From: an uncultured Monoglobus sp.
GTDB taxonomy: Bacteria > Bacillota > Clostridia > Monoglobales > Monoglobaceae
NCBI GenBank assembly: GCA_947624305.1
Contig: CANQKC010000021.1
Location: 1 to 46,848 of the forward strand
Direction of reading: 5' to 3'
DNA length: 46,848 bases
The notes beneath the pieces were generated by a model. It made no database searches, was not told the origin of the DNA, and saw only the letters and a list, made by a program, of their open reading frames with translations. This document shows, one piece after another, positions 1 through 10,063 of the stretch. Both the position numbers and the translations under genes were made by a program. Numbering within the stretch: the first letter of the stretch is position 1; each line of letters begins with the position of its first letter.

Positions 1-208
1 AGCGGCTGTGGGTGCATCTGTCGGAACGACCGGCGGAGCTTCTGTCTCAACGGGAGCTGCTGTTCCGCCAACCTTTATCAGAGCGAAACCGGAGATGTCA
101 CGGCTGTTGCTTGCCTTTGAAACAACATTGATCTTGTGCGCGCCGGCTGTCAGCGTGCCGAGCTCATACTCGGTTGCAGCCAGAGCGGTGTTGCCCGCAT
201 TATCGCTT
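1..208 (-). pseudogene. Fragment of a large SLH-protein paralogue (partial, runs off left edge)
   Basis: Read on the minus strand, this stretch encodes a carbohydrate-binding-like module ending ([20 protein letters not shown], then SRDISGF and KVGGTAAP) followed by a Thr/Ala/Pro linker. It is nearly the same as about 1971-2178 inside the intact giant gene next door, with a few substitutions. Its 5' side stops at about 206-208, where a dispersed repeat beginning CACCTCATCCGAC takes over, and the frame meets a TGA two codons upstream. No start codon or ribosome site is available. I read it as the broken remnant of a duplicated copy. How much lies beyond the left edge is unknown. Confidence 0.7.
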
Positions 209-600
209 CTTTCGGCACCTCATCCGACCACCTTTAAGGAAGCTCTTGGTCAAAATCGCAAGCGATTTTGAAAGATAGCATTGAACCCGCACGCTCCGCG
301 CGCTGATTATCCCCTCAAGGGGAAGGCAGGATTAGGCTCCCCTGCCGTAAGGTGGGGGAGCTGTCAGCGAAGCTGACTGAGAGGGAGTAACAGCCCTACG
401 TTGGTTCGCCTCCCTCTCCGTCTTTCCGCCTGCGGCGGAAATCCACCTCTCCCTCCCCGAAGGGCGAGGCAGGCGGCGGGGCCGCCCGCGCTAATCGCTA
501 TTCGCTAATCACTAATCACTACGTTGACACCTCATCCGACTTTTTGCCCATTCGGGCAAAAACCCACCTTCCCCTCAAGGGGAAGGCTTGGGCGGGGGTT
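209..600. repeat. Cluster of GC-rich dispersed palindromic repeats
   Basis: There is no gene here. It is a patchwork of repeat modules seen elsewhere in the window. The module at 396-478 (CCTCTCCGTCTTTCCGCC, then GCGGCGGAAATCCACCTCTC) recurs at 23106-23186 and 45207-45275. The AT-rich module at 491-529 (CTAATCGCTATTCGCTAATC, ending ACGTTGACA) recurs at about 9724-9743, 11258-11293, 45289-45328 and 46226-46262. The CACCTCATCCGAC module occurs twice here, at about 207 and 529. The modules contain short inverted repeats such as GCCCATTCGGGC. Confidence 0.8.
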
Positions 601-611
601 GGCGAAAAATT

Positions 612-631
612 AGGCTCCCCGAGGGGAGCCT
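612..631 (-). terminator. Intrinsic terminator of the giant SLH-protein gene
   Basis: A 9-bp perfect stem (AGGCTCCCC/GGGGAGCCT) is followed on the minus strand by AATTTTT, about 40 bases past the stop codon. A T-run on the plus side could make it bidirectional. Confidence 0.75.
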
Positions 632-672
632 GATTTTTTTGTTCGGTTTGGTTTAGCCGAAATTTTTGAATT

Positions 673-3600
673 TTACTCCGCTGCGGGGGTAAATTCATAA
701 CCCATAAATCTTGAATCGTCGCTGCCGCCGCCGTATACATAATAAACTGTACCGGGTTCTGCATTTTCAACAGTGAGCACTTTAAGATGTGAGTGGCCGG
801 TATCACCAGATTCAGAATTTGCATAGGTAGCAAGATCCGTCTTCTTTTCGCCCGCCACTGTGCTTATAGCAGCACTTTTAGATTTCGGAACAAGTACCAA
901 TACAGAAAGTTTGCCTTTCTTTGTAACCGTGATCTTTATAGGAGCTGCGCCGTTTCTTTCAGCCTCAATATTTTTATTCTGCCACTTTGCGCGTATCCAA
1001 ATACCGTCTACCGTATCGAAATTCTGATCTTTTGTGTAATTTGTTCCGGCAAACGTAAACGCCTCGGGAACAATTCCGCCCTTATTGCTTTGAACTTTAA
1101 CAACGGTACCAGTATTGGTAGCATCAACCAATGTTGCTCCGGTGGATACCGTTACGTTCTCATCGGTGTGTATATCCGTGTTCTGTGCATATGTTGTAGG
1201 CGTTGCGGGAACCTTCCAGCTTGTCGTCTTTGCGGCTGGCTCTGTTGTGGGCTCTGCTGTGGGAGCAGCTGTCGGAGCCTCTGTGGGAGCAGCTGTCGGA
1301 GCCTCTGTGGGTGCAGCTGTCGGAGCGTCTGTGGGCTCTGCGGGAGCAGCCGATGTCGAGTCGATCGTCAACTCGCCAATATAGGCCTGAGGGCCGCTAT
1401 GCTGACTATCATCCGGTGTGGGTTTAGGATCAAGACACGTATCATTAGTGCATGTTGAAACAATGTCTATTGTTCCGGGCTCACCGTCATAGGTGTATGT
1501 GTATACTACATTGCCCTTATTACCTGTATACTCCGGAGTTTCTCCGTTGATAGTAACACCTGTGTCATACAGCTTCAATGTGATAACACTGCCTTTAACA
1601 ACCGGAATTGTCAATGTTGTGCCCGCGTTAAACTGCGACCACGAAGCATTACCATTAACATTCAGCTTACCGCCGTTGTTTGTGTCAGCTTTGAGCGTGT
1701 AACCGTCTTCATTTGTTATATAAACAATCTGGTTCTGGATGTTAATCAAATCGGGTGTGTCAACATTGTTAAACTTCCATGTTGTTGACTTTCCGGCTAT
1801 ATCCTCGGGCTTTGAAACCTCGGGCTCTGTTACCTCGGTCGTAGCCGTCGGCTCGGGTGTGGGAGCTTCTGTCGGCTCCGCTGTGGGAGCCGCTGTCGGA
1901 GCGGCTGTGGGAGCCGCTGTCGGAGCATCCGTGGGAGCGGCTGTCGGAGCTTCTGTCGGCTCCGCTGTCGGAGCGGCTGTGGGTGCATCTGTCGGAACGA
2001 CCGGCGGAGCTTCTGTCTCAACGGGAGCTGCTGTTCCGCCAACCTTTACCAGAATGAAACCGGAGATGTCGCGGCTGTTGCTTGCATTTGAAACAACATT
2101 GATCTTGTGCGAGCCGGCTGTCAGCGTGCCGAGCTCATACTCGGTTGCCGCCAGAGCGGTGTTGCCCGCATTATCACTTCTTTCGGCAGCTCTTCCGGGC
2201 TTATCATTAACAGGGGCTATAGCATCGCCACCGTCAACGTTCGCCTTAAAGTATCTGCCGTTGTACTCTTTGCTGAGAACGACAAGCTTATAATCCGCGT
2301 CAGCTTCGATGTTAACATCAAGCGTTACCGTGGCGTTCTCTTTGTTCATCTGGATATAATTAGCAGTATACTCCGCAGCGGGATTTCCGCTTTCGTCGCT
2401 GAAAGCTTCCTTTACATAATCGGGAGCATTATCTGTCCATGCGTATGTCAGTTCACCCTCATAGCCCTCAGCTTTAGCCGCGTCAGCTCTTGTGCCCTGC
2501 GTTGTTGTTACTGCATCAGAATCAGAAATTTTGAAAACTGACTCAACGGTCTCAACAGGAGGCTCTGCCGTCGGCTCAGCTGTGGGAGCTGTTGTTTCCT
2601 TGGGCTCGTCGGTAACAACGGGCTCGTCTGTTCCAACGGGGCCGGGCTCTGTGCCGCTTGTGGCTGTCGGCTCGGGAGCTGACGACTCGTCGGGTCCGGG
2701 AGGCGTTACAGCGCCTTCTTCGTAGGTGATCGTTATGTCAACGTTCTTGGCGGGCATTGTGAAGCTCGGAGCGTCCTTAGAAATCGTTACGTCTGTTGAT
2801 GTGATCTCCTTAACGTCCTTGCCAACAACGGGAACGATCGTTACGGTGTCGCCGGCCTTTACCGTCTTGGTTGTAGTTTCCTCGGGAACCGTCGTCTCAA
2901 CGGGAGCCTGTGTCTCAACAGGACCCTCCGAAGGAGCAGTTGTCTCAACGGGTGTTGTGCCGCCGCCGCCAGGTGCAAACTCTATCTTACCGAATACGGC
3001 CTTTGAGCCGCCAACGTAAGCATAGTAATCATGATCAGCGTCTACCTCTGCGGTAAGAGCATAATGCTGCTTAGGATTGGGAGGCAGTGTAGCCGTGGGA
3101 TTGTTCTTTATGTCGGGATCCTTATCGGTCGTCTTGGAAGCAACTTCCGCACCGCCTGTTGTCGTACCCTTGGGGAACGCCATTATAACACCGGTCTTGT
3201 TGTAGCCGATAGTCATGTTAACCGTCAGAGTTCCTGCCTCTGTTACGTTGACCTTAAGAACTGTTCCGCAGAACGGAGCATTATCATTGTCAACACCCTT
3301 GTAGAGGTAAGGCAGTTCTGCCTCTTCACCACCGCGGGCTCTCGGGTTCTCGGCTGATGTGAGACCTGTTACGCCTTCGGGAACGGAGTCTGTGCCTGTC
3401 TTCCAGCCTTCTGTCGAAGGAGCTGTAAGAGTGGTAGTAGCAGAATCCTCAGCATAGATGGGCAGAGGATCAACTGTCATCGAACCAACAGTAGTTGCGT
3501 CGGGATCAGCCTTGCCTATTGCGGCTGTCGCTGTCGTCGGATCCCAAACTGTGGGATCGTCAGCAGCTGCAACAGCAGTCGCGGCAGCCTTGGGCGTGAA

Positions 3601-6600
3601 GTCTATCTTACCGAATACGGCCTTTGAACCGCCAACGTAAGCATAGTAATCATGATCAGCGTCTACCTCTGCGGTAAGAGCATAATGCTGCTTAGGATTG
3701 GGAGGCAGTGTAGCCGTGGGATTGTTCTTTATGTCGGGATCCTTATCGGTCGTCTTGGAAGCAACTTCCGCACCGCCTGTTGTCGTACCCTTGGGGAACG
3801 CCATTATAACACCGGTCTTGTTGTAGCCGATAGTCATGTTAACCGTCAGAGTTCCTGCCTCTGTTACGTTGACCTTAAGAACTGTTCCGCAGAACGGAGC
3901 ATTATCATTGTCAACACCCTTGTAGAGGTAAGGCAGTTCTGCCTCTTCACCACCGCGGGCTCTCGGGTTCTCGGCTGATGTGAGACCTGTTACGCCTTCG
4001 GGAACGGAGTCTGTGCCTGTCTTCCAGCCTTCTGTCGAAGGAGCTGTAAGAGTGGTAGTAGCAGAATCCTCAGCATAGATGGGCAGAGGATCAACTGTCA
4101 GCGAACCAACGGTCATCGCGTCGGGATCAGCCTTGCCTATTGCGGCTGTCGCTGTCGTCGGATCCCAAGTAACTGTCTCGCCGCCGGGTGTGTCTGTGCC
4201 GGGTGTGGGAACCGCGGGAGCCTGTGTGGGCTCGTCGGGTGTATCTGTGCCGGGTGTCGGCTGCTCAGGTGTTACGGCGCCGCCATCTGCTGTGAACGAT
4301 ACTGCCGCAAGACCGAGCTTTGATCCGCCCAGAGCGTATACATAGTACTCGGAACCGGGAACAGCATTGATCGTGCCTTTAGCGTCTGTTACTTTGGTGT
4401 TATAGGCCTTTGAATCATAGTTCGCAACCGAACCGTCGGCCTTTTTCTCTACTACGTTGTAAGTAATAGTCTTTTTTTCAGTACCGTTTATTACATAAGT
4501 CAGAGTGATAGTTCCGGCTTCTGTTGTTGTGATCTTGAAAGCGCTGCCCGAGTCGGGAATATCGGTGTCGTTCTTAACACCCGATGTGCCGATCTTGGGG
4601 TTGGTGTTCGCGGCAATTCTCTTGTCTGTCGCGTCATAAGTCCATTTGTCAGCCTCGCCGCCCTGAGAAGCAGTTATCGGGTCAACCGTTACGGGGCCAA
4701 CCGTGAACGCATCGGGGTCTACCGGGTTCGCGAGAACCTGCTCGGAAGCCTCCCAAACATCGCCCGCGGGAGCGGGAGCAGTTGTGGCCTCGGGAGCCGC
4801 GTCAACCTTAATTTCGCCTGCGCCGTGGAGAGTTACAGTGTACTCATCAACAACGGGAGCTGTTGTGGGCTCTGCGGGAGCTGTTGTGGGCTCTGCGGGA
4901 GCCGTTGTGGGCTCTGCGGGAGCTGTTGTGGGCTCTGCGGGAGCTGTTGTGGGCTCTGCGGGAGCTGTTGTGGGCTCTGTGGGAGCTGTTGTGGGCTCTG
5001 CGGGAGCCGTTGTGGGCTCTGCTGTGGGAGCCGCTGTGGGATCGGGAACTATACCGCCGATAATCTTGTATGTAACAGTTACGTCAACGTCACCGTGAGG
5101 CATTACGAACGTGTTGTCCTTAACCTCAACGGCCGCGCCGCCTTCTGTCATTTTAACCGTCATTGTGTCGATCTCGCGGCCCGAAGGAGCCTCAACGCCG
5201 ATCACAGCGCCGTCGGCTGCTGTCAGCTCGTTATCGCACTTGTGCTCGCCTGTTGAACCGCCGGGAGCCGTTGTGGGCTGTGCGGGAGCCGTTGTGGGCT
5301 GCGCGGGAGCCTGTGTGGGCTGTGCGGGAGCCTGTGTGGGCTCTGCGGGAGCCGTTGTGGGCTCTGCGGGAGCTGTTGTGGGCTCTGCGGGAGCCGTTGT
5401 GGGCTCTGCGGGAGCCGTTGTGGGCTCTGCGGGAGCTGTTGTGGGCTCTGCGGGAGCCGTTGTCGGCTGTTCGGGAGCAGCAGCGCCGGGTGTGAATATA
5501 ACCTGACTGAAGCCGGCCTTTGAACCGTCTACATATACATAGTAGTCAAATCCGGGCTCAGCGTCGAATGAAACCTGATCGTCGGTTGTAACCTTATCGC
5601 CTGTGGTATTCTCAAAGTCGAGAACCTGCTCGCCGCCGGTGGTCTGACCCGCGGGGAACTTGAGAACGTAAGCATGCTTGTTGCCCGAGGAACCGGGTTT
5701 AGCTACTTCCATAATAACGTTGACCATACCTGCCTCGGTAACGTTTACCTTGATAGCAGAGCCCTGAGTGGGAGCCTGATCTGCGGAAACTTTGCCGAAA
5801 TCGGGATCCGAGGGGTTGGTGTTAGCGGAAACAAGACCGTTCTTGCTGGCCCATTCGCCTTTGGTGCCGTTCTTATCGGAACCTGCGGGGATGGGATCAA
5901 CCGTGAGCTTGCTGTCTCCGGATGTAACAGCGTCGGGATCAGCTTCCTTGCCGGACTGAACAACGGGAGTAACCTTTGATGTGAGGTCGGGAGCCGCCGT
6001 AACCTGAGGAGCGGGCGTCTCGCCTGCAGCCGCGGGTGTCAGGATAACCTGCGAAAGGAGTATGCGGTTATTAGAAGCGCCGTTGCCGTAGAAGAATACC
6101 TTCGTGCCTGCCTCGATAACCTGATCGAAGGGATAGAGGTTAAAGGAATAAGCAGCATTGGTAACTTCACCGTTAGCGTCGGTCATAGCGTTAAGATCGC
6201 CGAGAAGGACTTCCTGGCCGTCATAACCTACGCGCGCATAGAGGTCGGTCTCGCCTGTGGTGGCGCCGCCTTTACCGGCAACGAGAGTGGCTCTGCCTGT
6301 GAAGGGCATTACAACACCGAAAGCACCGTGAACGTCGGCTTCGGATGCGCCTACGGAAGAACCGCGCGAATAGATAGCGCCCTCGATTTTAACATCAGCG
6401 GGCTTATAACCGCTTGAAGGATCAGTACCGTTAGTAGTATATCTGGCGCCTGTGAATTTATCATCATTACCGGCGTTTTCAAAGTAAGCGAAGTTTCCGC
6501 CGTCAACGATAATATCAGCATCGGTATCAACCGCGGGCTCATTAACTTCAGCGCCGATATCTGTACCGTCTTCATAAACAACCTTATAAACTACAGAGCC

Positions 6601-8400
6601 GTCAGCCTTGTCTTCTCTTACGAGACGAGTAGCGTTGGGATCAGCAGCGGGATCGGTTTCTATACCGAAGTTGAAGCCGTTGGGATTAGACTCGGCAGCC
6701 GCAGCCGCTGTAGCGGGAGCGAACGAAATACCATAAATACCAATATTGTCATCACAGCCTATGTAAACGGGAGCACCCGCGGCAACTTCAACCGTTACCG
6801 AACCGGCTTCGCCGGGCTTGAGGGCCGCGCCGCCTACTTTATTACCCGACTGATAAACCAGAGCGCTTCTGTCGGCCTTGGTTGTGTCGGATGAGCCGTG
6901 TGTGAAGTATACCTTAACAGAACCGGCAACACCGGGTGTGAAGGCAAATACCTTGTCAAGACTTCCCTCATCAAATGTAGACTTTCCACCGAGCTTAATT
7001 CTGTTGGGGAACTTAATATCTTCAACAGTAGCGCCCTTTGCATACGCAGCCTTGTCGTCCTTAACAGTAAAGGTGAGGCCGTCAGCTATCGTGATGGTTC
7101 CGGGAGCGATTGCCGATGATGTGTCATCGCCTAATGTCCAGTCAACCGCGGTCGTTATTTTGCCGGGCTCCGCAGGAGCGGGAGCCTGTGTGGGCTCTGC
7201 GGCAGGTGCCTGTGTGGGCTGCGCGGGAGCCTGTGTGGGCTGTGCAGCGGGAGCCTGTGTGGGCTGCGCGGGAGCCTGTGTGGGCTCTGCGGGAGCCTGT
7301 GACTTAACAACGAGCTTACCGCCCTCGCCGCCGTCATACAGATGAGCAACGTGCTCGTCAACGGGAGCAGCTGTCTCCTCACCGGGAGCCGCTGTCGTCT
7401 CGCCGGGAGCCGCTGTTGTGCCGGGAGCGGGTGTAGCCGTAGCTGTGCCGGGAACAGGTGTAGCAGTTGTTGTAGGTCTGCCGGGTGCGGGATAACCGCC
7501 GCTCGGTCTGCTGCCGCTGCTGCCGCCGCTGCTGCCGCCTGTGATGCCGCCCCAGATGAGGCTGTTGTCATCGCCGGAGGACGTCTTGGCGCCTGTAACG
7601 CTCGCCGAAGTCGAAAGGTTCTTTACATAGTCATACTGCGAGGTCGAAAGGTCAACCGAGCCGCTTACCTGAGGCGAGATAACAACGCCCTTGGCAACAA
7701 CGCCGTTCAGCGTAACGCCGCCGGTCTTAACCATTACGATACCGGTGCCCGCGTATGTGGGGCCGTATGTACCGGGTGCAGTGATGTACAGCTTGATCAT
7801 GTTGTCGAGCATCTTTACGAACTCGGCTCTTGAAACGTTGGCCTGAGGTCTGATTGTGCCGTCCTCATAACCGTTTACATAACCGGCAGCCGTCATAGCG
7901 CCGATATAGCCTGTCGCATAGTCAGAAACCGATGTGTAATCGGCATACTGAGTGATGCCTGCCTGTGTGTTCTCGGGTGTGAGACCATAGGCTCTCGCCA
8001 GCATTGTCATGGCTTCCTCACGGGTCATGTAAGCGTTCGGAGCCATTGTTCCGTCACCGTTACCTGTGAGCGTGCCGGCCGCAACCAGCTTGAGAACCGC
8101 GTCAGCATACCATGCCGAGGGGTCTACGTCCGTGAACGAGTTGCCGGCTGTGGTAACATAGCCGATAACGTTCTGCGTTACCTGCGCAACTTCCGCGCGG
8201 GTAATGGCGTCGTCGGGTCTGAATGTACCGTCGCCGTCGCCCTGAATTACGCCATAGCCAGTCCATGTGTCGATATACGTTTCCGCCCAGTGACCGCTTG
8301 TGTCACTGAAGTTCGCCGCCGATACGACGGGTATGCCGAACGTGGTCAGAACCATAGCGATGGCCAGAATTGAGGCCAAGGTTCTTTTTAAGTTTCTCAT
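673..8400 (-). CDS. Giant SLH-anchored modular surface protein (2575 aa)
   Basis: This is a very large secreted cell-surface protein. It starts with a signal peptide ([20 protein letters not shown], cleavage near VVSAA). Three S-layer homology modules follow at about residues 30-75, 88-135 and 150-205; such modules bind secondary cell-wall polymer in the SLH family. The rest alternates Thr/Ala/Pro-rich linkers (about 300-415, 977-1047, 1122-1181, 2124-2184, 2344-2389) with beta-rich modules of roughly 150-200 residues ending in patterns such as [12 protein letters not shown]. These look like carbohydrate-binding or adhesion modules; I see no catalytic signature. Two modules (about 1411-1600 and 1618-1807) are almost identical. 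The start is well set by AAGGAGGG upstream of ATG. The gene is monocistronic with its own terminator. A role in substrate binding or adhesion is inference. Confidence 0.9.
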   Translation of the reverse strand: MRNLKRTLASILAIAMVLTTFGIPVVSAANFSDTSGHWAETYIDTWTGYGVIQGDGDGTFRPDDAITRAEVAQVTQNVIGYVTTAGNSFTDVDPSAWYADAVLKLVAAGTLTGNGDGTMAPNAYMTREEAMTMLARAYGLTPENTQAGITQYADYTSVSDYATGYIGAMTAAGYVNGYEDGTIRPQANVSRAEFVKMLDNMIKLYITAPGTYGPTYAGTGIVMVKTGGVTLNGVVAKGVVISPQVSGSVDLSTSQYDYVKNLSTSASVTGAKTSSGDDNSLIWGGITGGSSGGSSGSRPSGGYPAPGRPTTTATPVPGTATATPAPGTTAAPGETTAAPGEETAAPVDEHVAHLYDGGEGGKLVVKSQAPAEPTQAPAQPTQAPAAQPTQAPAQPTQAPAAEPTQAPAPAEPGKITTAVDWTLGDDTSSAIAPGTITIADGLTFTVKDDKAAYAKGATVEDIKFPNRIKLGGKSTFDEGSLDKVFAFTPGVAGSVKVYFTHGSSDTTKADRSALVYQSGNKVGGAALKPGEAGSVTVEVAAGAPVYIGCDDNIGIYGISFAPATAAAAAESNPNGFNFGIETDPAADPNATRLVREDKADGSVVYKVVYEDGTDIGAEVNEPAVDTDADIIVDGGNFAYFENAGNDDKFTGARYTTNGTDPSSGYKPADVKIEGAIYSRGSSVGASEADVHGAFGVVMPFTGRATLVAGKGGATTGETDLYARVGYDGQEVLLGDLNAMTDANGEVTNAAYSFNLYPFDQVIEAGTKVFFYGNGASNNRILLSQVILTPAAAGETPAPQVTAAPDLTSKVTPVVQSGKEADPDAVTSGDSKLTVDPIPAGSDKNGTKGEWASKNGLVSANTNPSDPDFGKVSADQAPTQGSAIKVNVTEAGMVNVIMEVAKPGSSGNKHAYVLKFPAGQTTGGEQVLDFENTTGDKVTTDDQVSFDAEPGFDYYVYVDGSKAGFSQVIFTPGAAAPEQPTTAPAEPTTAPAEPTTAPAEPTTAPAEPTTAPAEPTTAPAEPTQAPAQPTQAPAQPTTAPAQPTTAPGGSTGEHKCDNELTAADGAVIGVEAPSGREIDTMTVKMTEGGAAVEVKDNTFVMPHGDVDVTVTYKIIGGIVPDPTAAPTAEPTTAPAEPTTAPTEPTTAPAEPTTAPAEPTTAPAEPTTAPAEPTTAPAEPTTAPVVDEYTVTLHGAGEIKVDAAPEATTAPAPAGDVWEASEQVLANPVDPDAFTVGPVTVDPITASQGGEADKWTYDATDKRIAANTNPKIGTSGVKNDTDIPDSGSAFKITTTEAGTITLTYVINGTEKKTITYNVVEKKADGSVANYDSKAYNTKVTDAKGTINAVPGSEYYVYALGGSKLGLAAVSFTADGGAVTPEQPTPGTDTPDEPTQAPAVPTPGTDTPGGETVTWDPTTATAAIGKADPDAMTVGSLTVDPLPIYAEDSATTTLTAPSTEGWKTGTDSVPEGVTGLTSAENPRARGGEEAELPYLYKGVDNDNAPFCGTVLKVNVTEAGTLTVNMTIGYNKTGVIMAFPKGTTTGGAEVASKTTDKDPDIKNNPTATLPPNPKQHYALTAEVDADHDYYAYVGGSKAVFGKIDFTPKAAATAVAAADDPTVWDPTTATAAIGKADPDATTVGSMTVDPLPIYAEDSATTTLTAPSTEGWKTGTDSVPEGVTGLTSAENPRARGGEEAELPYLYKGVDNDNAPFCGTVLKVNVTEAGTLTVNMTIGYNKTGVIMAFPKGTTTGGAEVASKTTDKDPDIKNNPTATLPPNPKQHYALTAEVDADHDYYAYVGGSKAVFGKIEFAPGGGGTTPVETTAPSEGPVETQAPVETTVPEETTTKTVKAGDTVTIVPVVGKDVKEITSTDVTISKDAPSFTMPAKNVDITITYEEGAVTPPGPDESSAPEPTATSGTEPGPVGTDEPVVTDEPKETTAPTAEPTAEPPVETVESVFKISDSDAVTTTQGTRADAAKAEGYEGELTYAWTDNAPDYVKEAFSDESGNPAAEYTANYIQMNKENATVTLDVNIEADADYKLVVLSKEYNGRYFKANVDGGDAIAPVNDKPGRAAERSDNAGNTALAATEYELGTLTAGSHKINVVSNASNSRDISGFILVKVGGTAAPVETEAPPVVPTDAPTAAPTAEPTEAPTAAPTDAPTAAPTAAPTAAPTAEPTEAPTPEPTATTEVTEPEVSKPEDIAGKSTTWKFNNVDTPDLINIQNQIVYITNEDGYTLKADTNNGGKLNVNGNASWSQFNAGTTLTIPVVKGSVITLKLYDTGVTINGETPEYTGNKGNVVYTYTYDGEPGTIDIVSTCTNDTCLDPKPTPDDSQHSGPQAYIGELTIDSTSAAPAEPTDAPTAAPTEAPTAAPTEAPTAAPTAEPTTEPAAKTTSWKVPATPTTYAQNTDIHTDENVTVSTGATLVDATNTGTVVKVQSNKGGIVPEAFTFAGTNYTKDQNFDTVDGIWIRAKWQNKNIEAERNGAAPIKITVTKKGKLSVLVLVPKSKSAAISTVAGEKKTDLATYANSESGDTGHSHLKVLTVENAEPGTVYYVYGGGSDDSRFMGYEFTPAAE
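2981..3547 (-). repeat. Internal tandem duplication in the giant surface gene, copy A
   Basis: This 567-bp segment matches 3602-4168 at an offset of 621 bases, with only scattered differences (for example in the VDPLPI region, where the flanking residues read GSM versus GSL). It encodes one complete beta-rich module. The short spacer between the copies codes for an Ala-rich linker. The near-identity indicates recent duplication or ongoing conversion. Confidence 0.9.
3602..4168 (-). repeat. Internal tandem duplication in the giant surface gene, copy B
   Basis: This is the partner of 2981-3547 (offset 621). It lies 5' of copy A on the coding strand and keeps the reading frame, so the protein carries two nearly identical modules in a row. 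Confidence 0.9.
4857..5470 (-). repeat. [11 protein letters not shown] coding microrepeats
   Basis: Two arrays (about 4857-5035 and 5265-5470) of a degenerate 21-base unit encode Thr-Thr-Ala-Pro-Ala-Glu-Pro heptapeptides inside the giant SLH protein. They separate beta-rich modules and probably form extended stalk linkers. Such arrays are prone to length change by slippage. Confidence 0.85.
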
Positions 8401-8476
8401 ACAGAAACCCTCCTTGAAAGTTTTGTTGAAGCGTAATGCTTCTATTTTTATTTATTTTTTTTGCTGTGTTAGTGGT

Positions 8477-8617
8477 ACTCCCTCCACCGCTGTCGCGGTC
8501 CCCCTCCCTCAAAGAGGGAGGTGTTTTTGCGGGCGGATGATATCCGCCCCTACAGGGGGTAGGTGTCCTACGTGGTAGGGCGGCATGCCCACATGCCGCC
8601 GCGGGACGTCGAGGGCG
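8477..8617. repeat. Dispersed repeat mosaic, module order A-B-C
   Basis: Three modules are joined: ACTCCCTCCACCGCTGTCGC with a CCTCCCTC/GAGGGAGG hairpin, then GGGCGGATGATATCCGCCC, then GGCGGCATGCCCACATGCCG followed by GGGACGTCGAGGGCG. The same modules recur at 8712-8836, 9902-10046 and 11297-11400, in other orders or orientations. Confidence 0.85.
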
Positions 8618-8711
8618 CATGTCCGCAAATGTTAATGATTTGTGGCCTCGTTTATCTGCGGAGATGAAATACTGTGGTGCAACGCACCCGCTTCGCGGCT
8701 CCGGCCACAGC

Positions 8712-8836
8712 CGTCCCCTACGAATTGGGGTTCGCCTGCGTTTGCGGGCGGATGATATCCGCCCCTACAGGGGGGGTGGACTCCCTCCACCGCTGTCGCG
8801 GTCCCCCTCCCTCAAAGAGGGAGGTGTTTTGCGGGC
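8712..8836. repeat. Dispersed repeat mosaic, shuffled order
   Basis: It starts with the tail GTCCCCTACGAATTGGGG, then the GGGCGGATGATATCCGCCC palindrome, then the CCTCCACCGC/GAGGGAGG module. This is a different order from 8477-8617, so the modules move or recombine independently. Confidence 0.8.
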
Positions 8837-8926
8837 ACAAGGGGTTGTGCGCGGGTTGGCAATTTTGCACAATATATTCGTAAATCTGTGCATAAAAGCC
8901 TATTTTTAGATATTTTACTATGTAAT

Positions 8927-8955
8927 ATAATAACACATTAAAATTAAAATTGCAA
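8927..8955 (-). promoter_or_regulatory. Candidate promoter for the giant SLH-protein gene
   Basis: On the minus strand, TTGCAA (8955-8950) is followed after exactly 17 bases by TATTAT (8932-8927), with TGT just upstream as an extended -10. The predicted start near 8920 would give a leader of about 520 bases running through the repeat mosaics before the ATG at 8400. Confidence 0.5.
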
Positions 8956-8983
8956 TAGTTTTGCAACAAAAAAAACCGATTTT

Positions 8984-9727
8984 TTAAAAGAAGTCTATAA
9001 TTCTATGTTTTACACGACGAAATAGCCATATTGAAATTACGCTCACGACCGCGGTGAAGGCCCAGAAATATATGATATACCACGTCGGAACGGCCCCGCC
9101 CGTCAGCACCGCGCGGAAGCCTTCGCACACGCATGCCGCGGGGTTCACCAGCCGCAGGGCCGTTCGGAACGGCTCGGGCGCGGCGGACGCGTCCCAGAAT
9201 ATCGGGGTCAGCCAGAAGCCTATCTGCGTCAAAATCGGCAGCAGGCTTTTTATGTCGCGGAAAAACACCGTCAGCACCGCCAGAAGGCAGCCCGCCGACA
9301 GCGAGAAAGCCAGCTCGCCCGCGATGTAAAACAGCAGGCGCAGGTCGGACGGCTCGGGGCTGTGTTTTATCGCCGCAAGCGCCGCGAGGAACACCGCGTG
9401 CACCGCGAGGCACGACAGCACGCGCGCGGGCGGAAGCAGGCCGAGGTTCAGGCGCGACTTCTTCGCGATGTAGGCGTAGTCGGGGAAGCTTGCGGCGGCG
9501 GACGTCAGCGCGTCACTTATGAACAGATACGGCGCGAGAGCAGAAACGAGCCATAAAAGATACGGCGCGCCGCCAATCGGGCCGGTTTTGAGGATTATTT
9601 TGAACACAATAAAATAAAGCAGCACGGTGGCCGCCGGATACGCGACCGCCCAGAGCGCGCCGAGCGTGTGCCCGGCGTACCGTGAGCGGAAATCGGTTTT
9701 TGATAGGGTTAGAAGTTGGTTGAACAT
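8984..9727 (-). CDS. ABC-2 type polysaccharide export permease, orphan
   Basis: This is an integral membrane permease of the Wzm/TagG type, the channel half of ABC exporters for O-antigen, teichoic acid or capsule chains. The N-terminus reads LTLSKTDFRSRYAGHTLGAL, the usual amphipathic lead-in of the family. About six hydrophobic segments follow, with the typical FFRDIKSLLPILTQIGFWLT and NPAACVCEGFR stretches near the end. At about 247 residues it is family length. I chose the ATG at 9727 by family alignment. A GTG at 9751 is possible, but the DNA there is a dispersed repeat (TAGTGATTAGCAAATAGG on the plus strand) and no good ribosome site is left. No ATPase partner lies on either side. The gene may be decaying or may use a distant ATPase. 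Confidence 0.75.
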   Translation of the reverse strand: MFNQLLTLSKTDFRSRYAGHTLGALWAVAYPAATVLLYFIVFKIILKTGPIGGAPYLLWLVSALAPYLFISDALTSAAASFPDYAYIAKKSRLNLGLLPPARVLSCLAVHAVFLAALAAIKHSPEPSDLRLLFYIAGELAFSLSAGCLLAVLTVFFRDIKSLLPILTQIGFWLTPIFWDASAAPEPFRTALRLVNPAACVCEGFRAVLTGGAVPTWYIIYFWAFTAVVSVISIWLFRRVKHRIIDFF

Positions 9728-9751
9728 AGTGATTAGCAAATAGGACGCCAC

Positions 9752-10063
9752 CTCTTACGGCTCCCTCCGGGAGGGAGCTGTCTGCGGAGCAGACTGAGGG
9801 AGATCGACGCGCTTACTCCCTCCACCGCTTCGCGGCATTTCCGCAAACATTAATGATTTGTGGCATCGTTTATCCGTGGAAACGGAATACCGTGGTGGGA
9901 TACTCCCTCCACCGCTTCGCGGTCCCCCTCCCTCAATGAGGGAGGTGTTTTTGCGGGCGGATGATATCCGCCCCTACAGGGGGTAGGGCGGCATGCCCAC
10001 ATGCCGCCACGGGACGTCGAGGGCGCCGTCCCCTACGAATTGGGGCGGCGCAAGCGGGCGGGG
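9752..10063. repeat. Gene-free stretch filled by repeat mosaic
   Basis: A GGGAGGGAGCTGTCTGCGG-type module at about 9767-9800 is followed by the 57-base repeat at about 9842-9900 (a partner of 8624-8680). A third copy of the CCTCCACCGC / GGCGGATGATATCCGCC / GGCGGCATGCCCACATGCCG mosaic lies at 9902-10046. No coding signal is present. Confidence 0.8.

Larger units (their letters stand above)
8401..8983. other. Gene-free stretch: leader of the giant gene with repeat mosaic
   Basis: The interval holds the ribosome site of the giant gene (AAGGAGGG at about 8411-8418 on the minus strand) and a small hairpin, GAAGC/GCTTC, at about 8428-8442. It also holds two repeat mosaics (8477-8617 and 8712-8836), a 57-base repeat at about 8624-8680 that recurs at 9842-9900, and an AT-rich end with a candidate promoter. 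No coding region is supported. Confidence 0.7.

Noticed and set aside
4857..5470. CRISPR-like or non-coding tandem array
   Set aside because: The 21-base units stay in frame, encode Thr/Ala/Pro/Glu heptapeptides inside one long protein and have no unique spacers.
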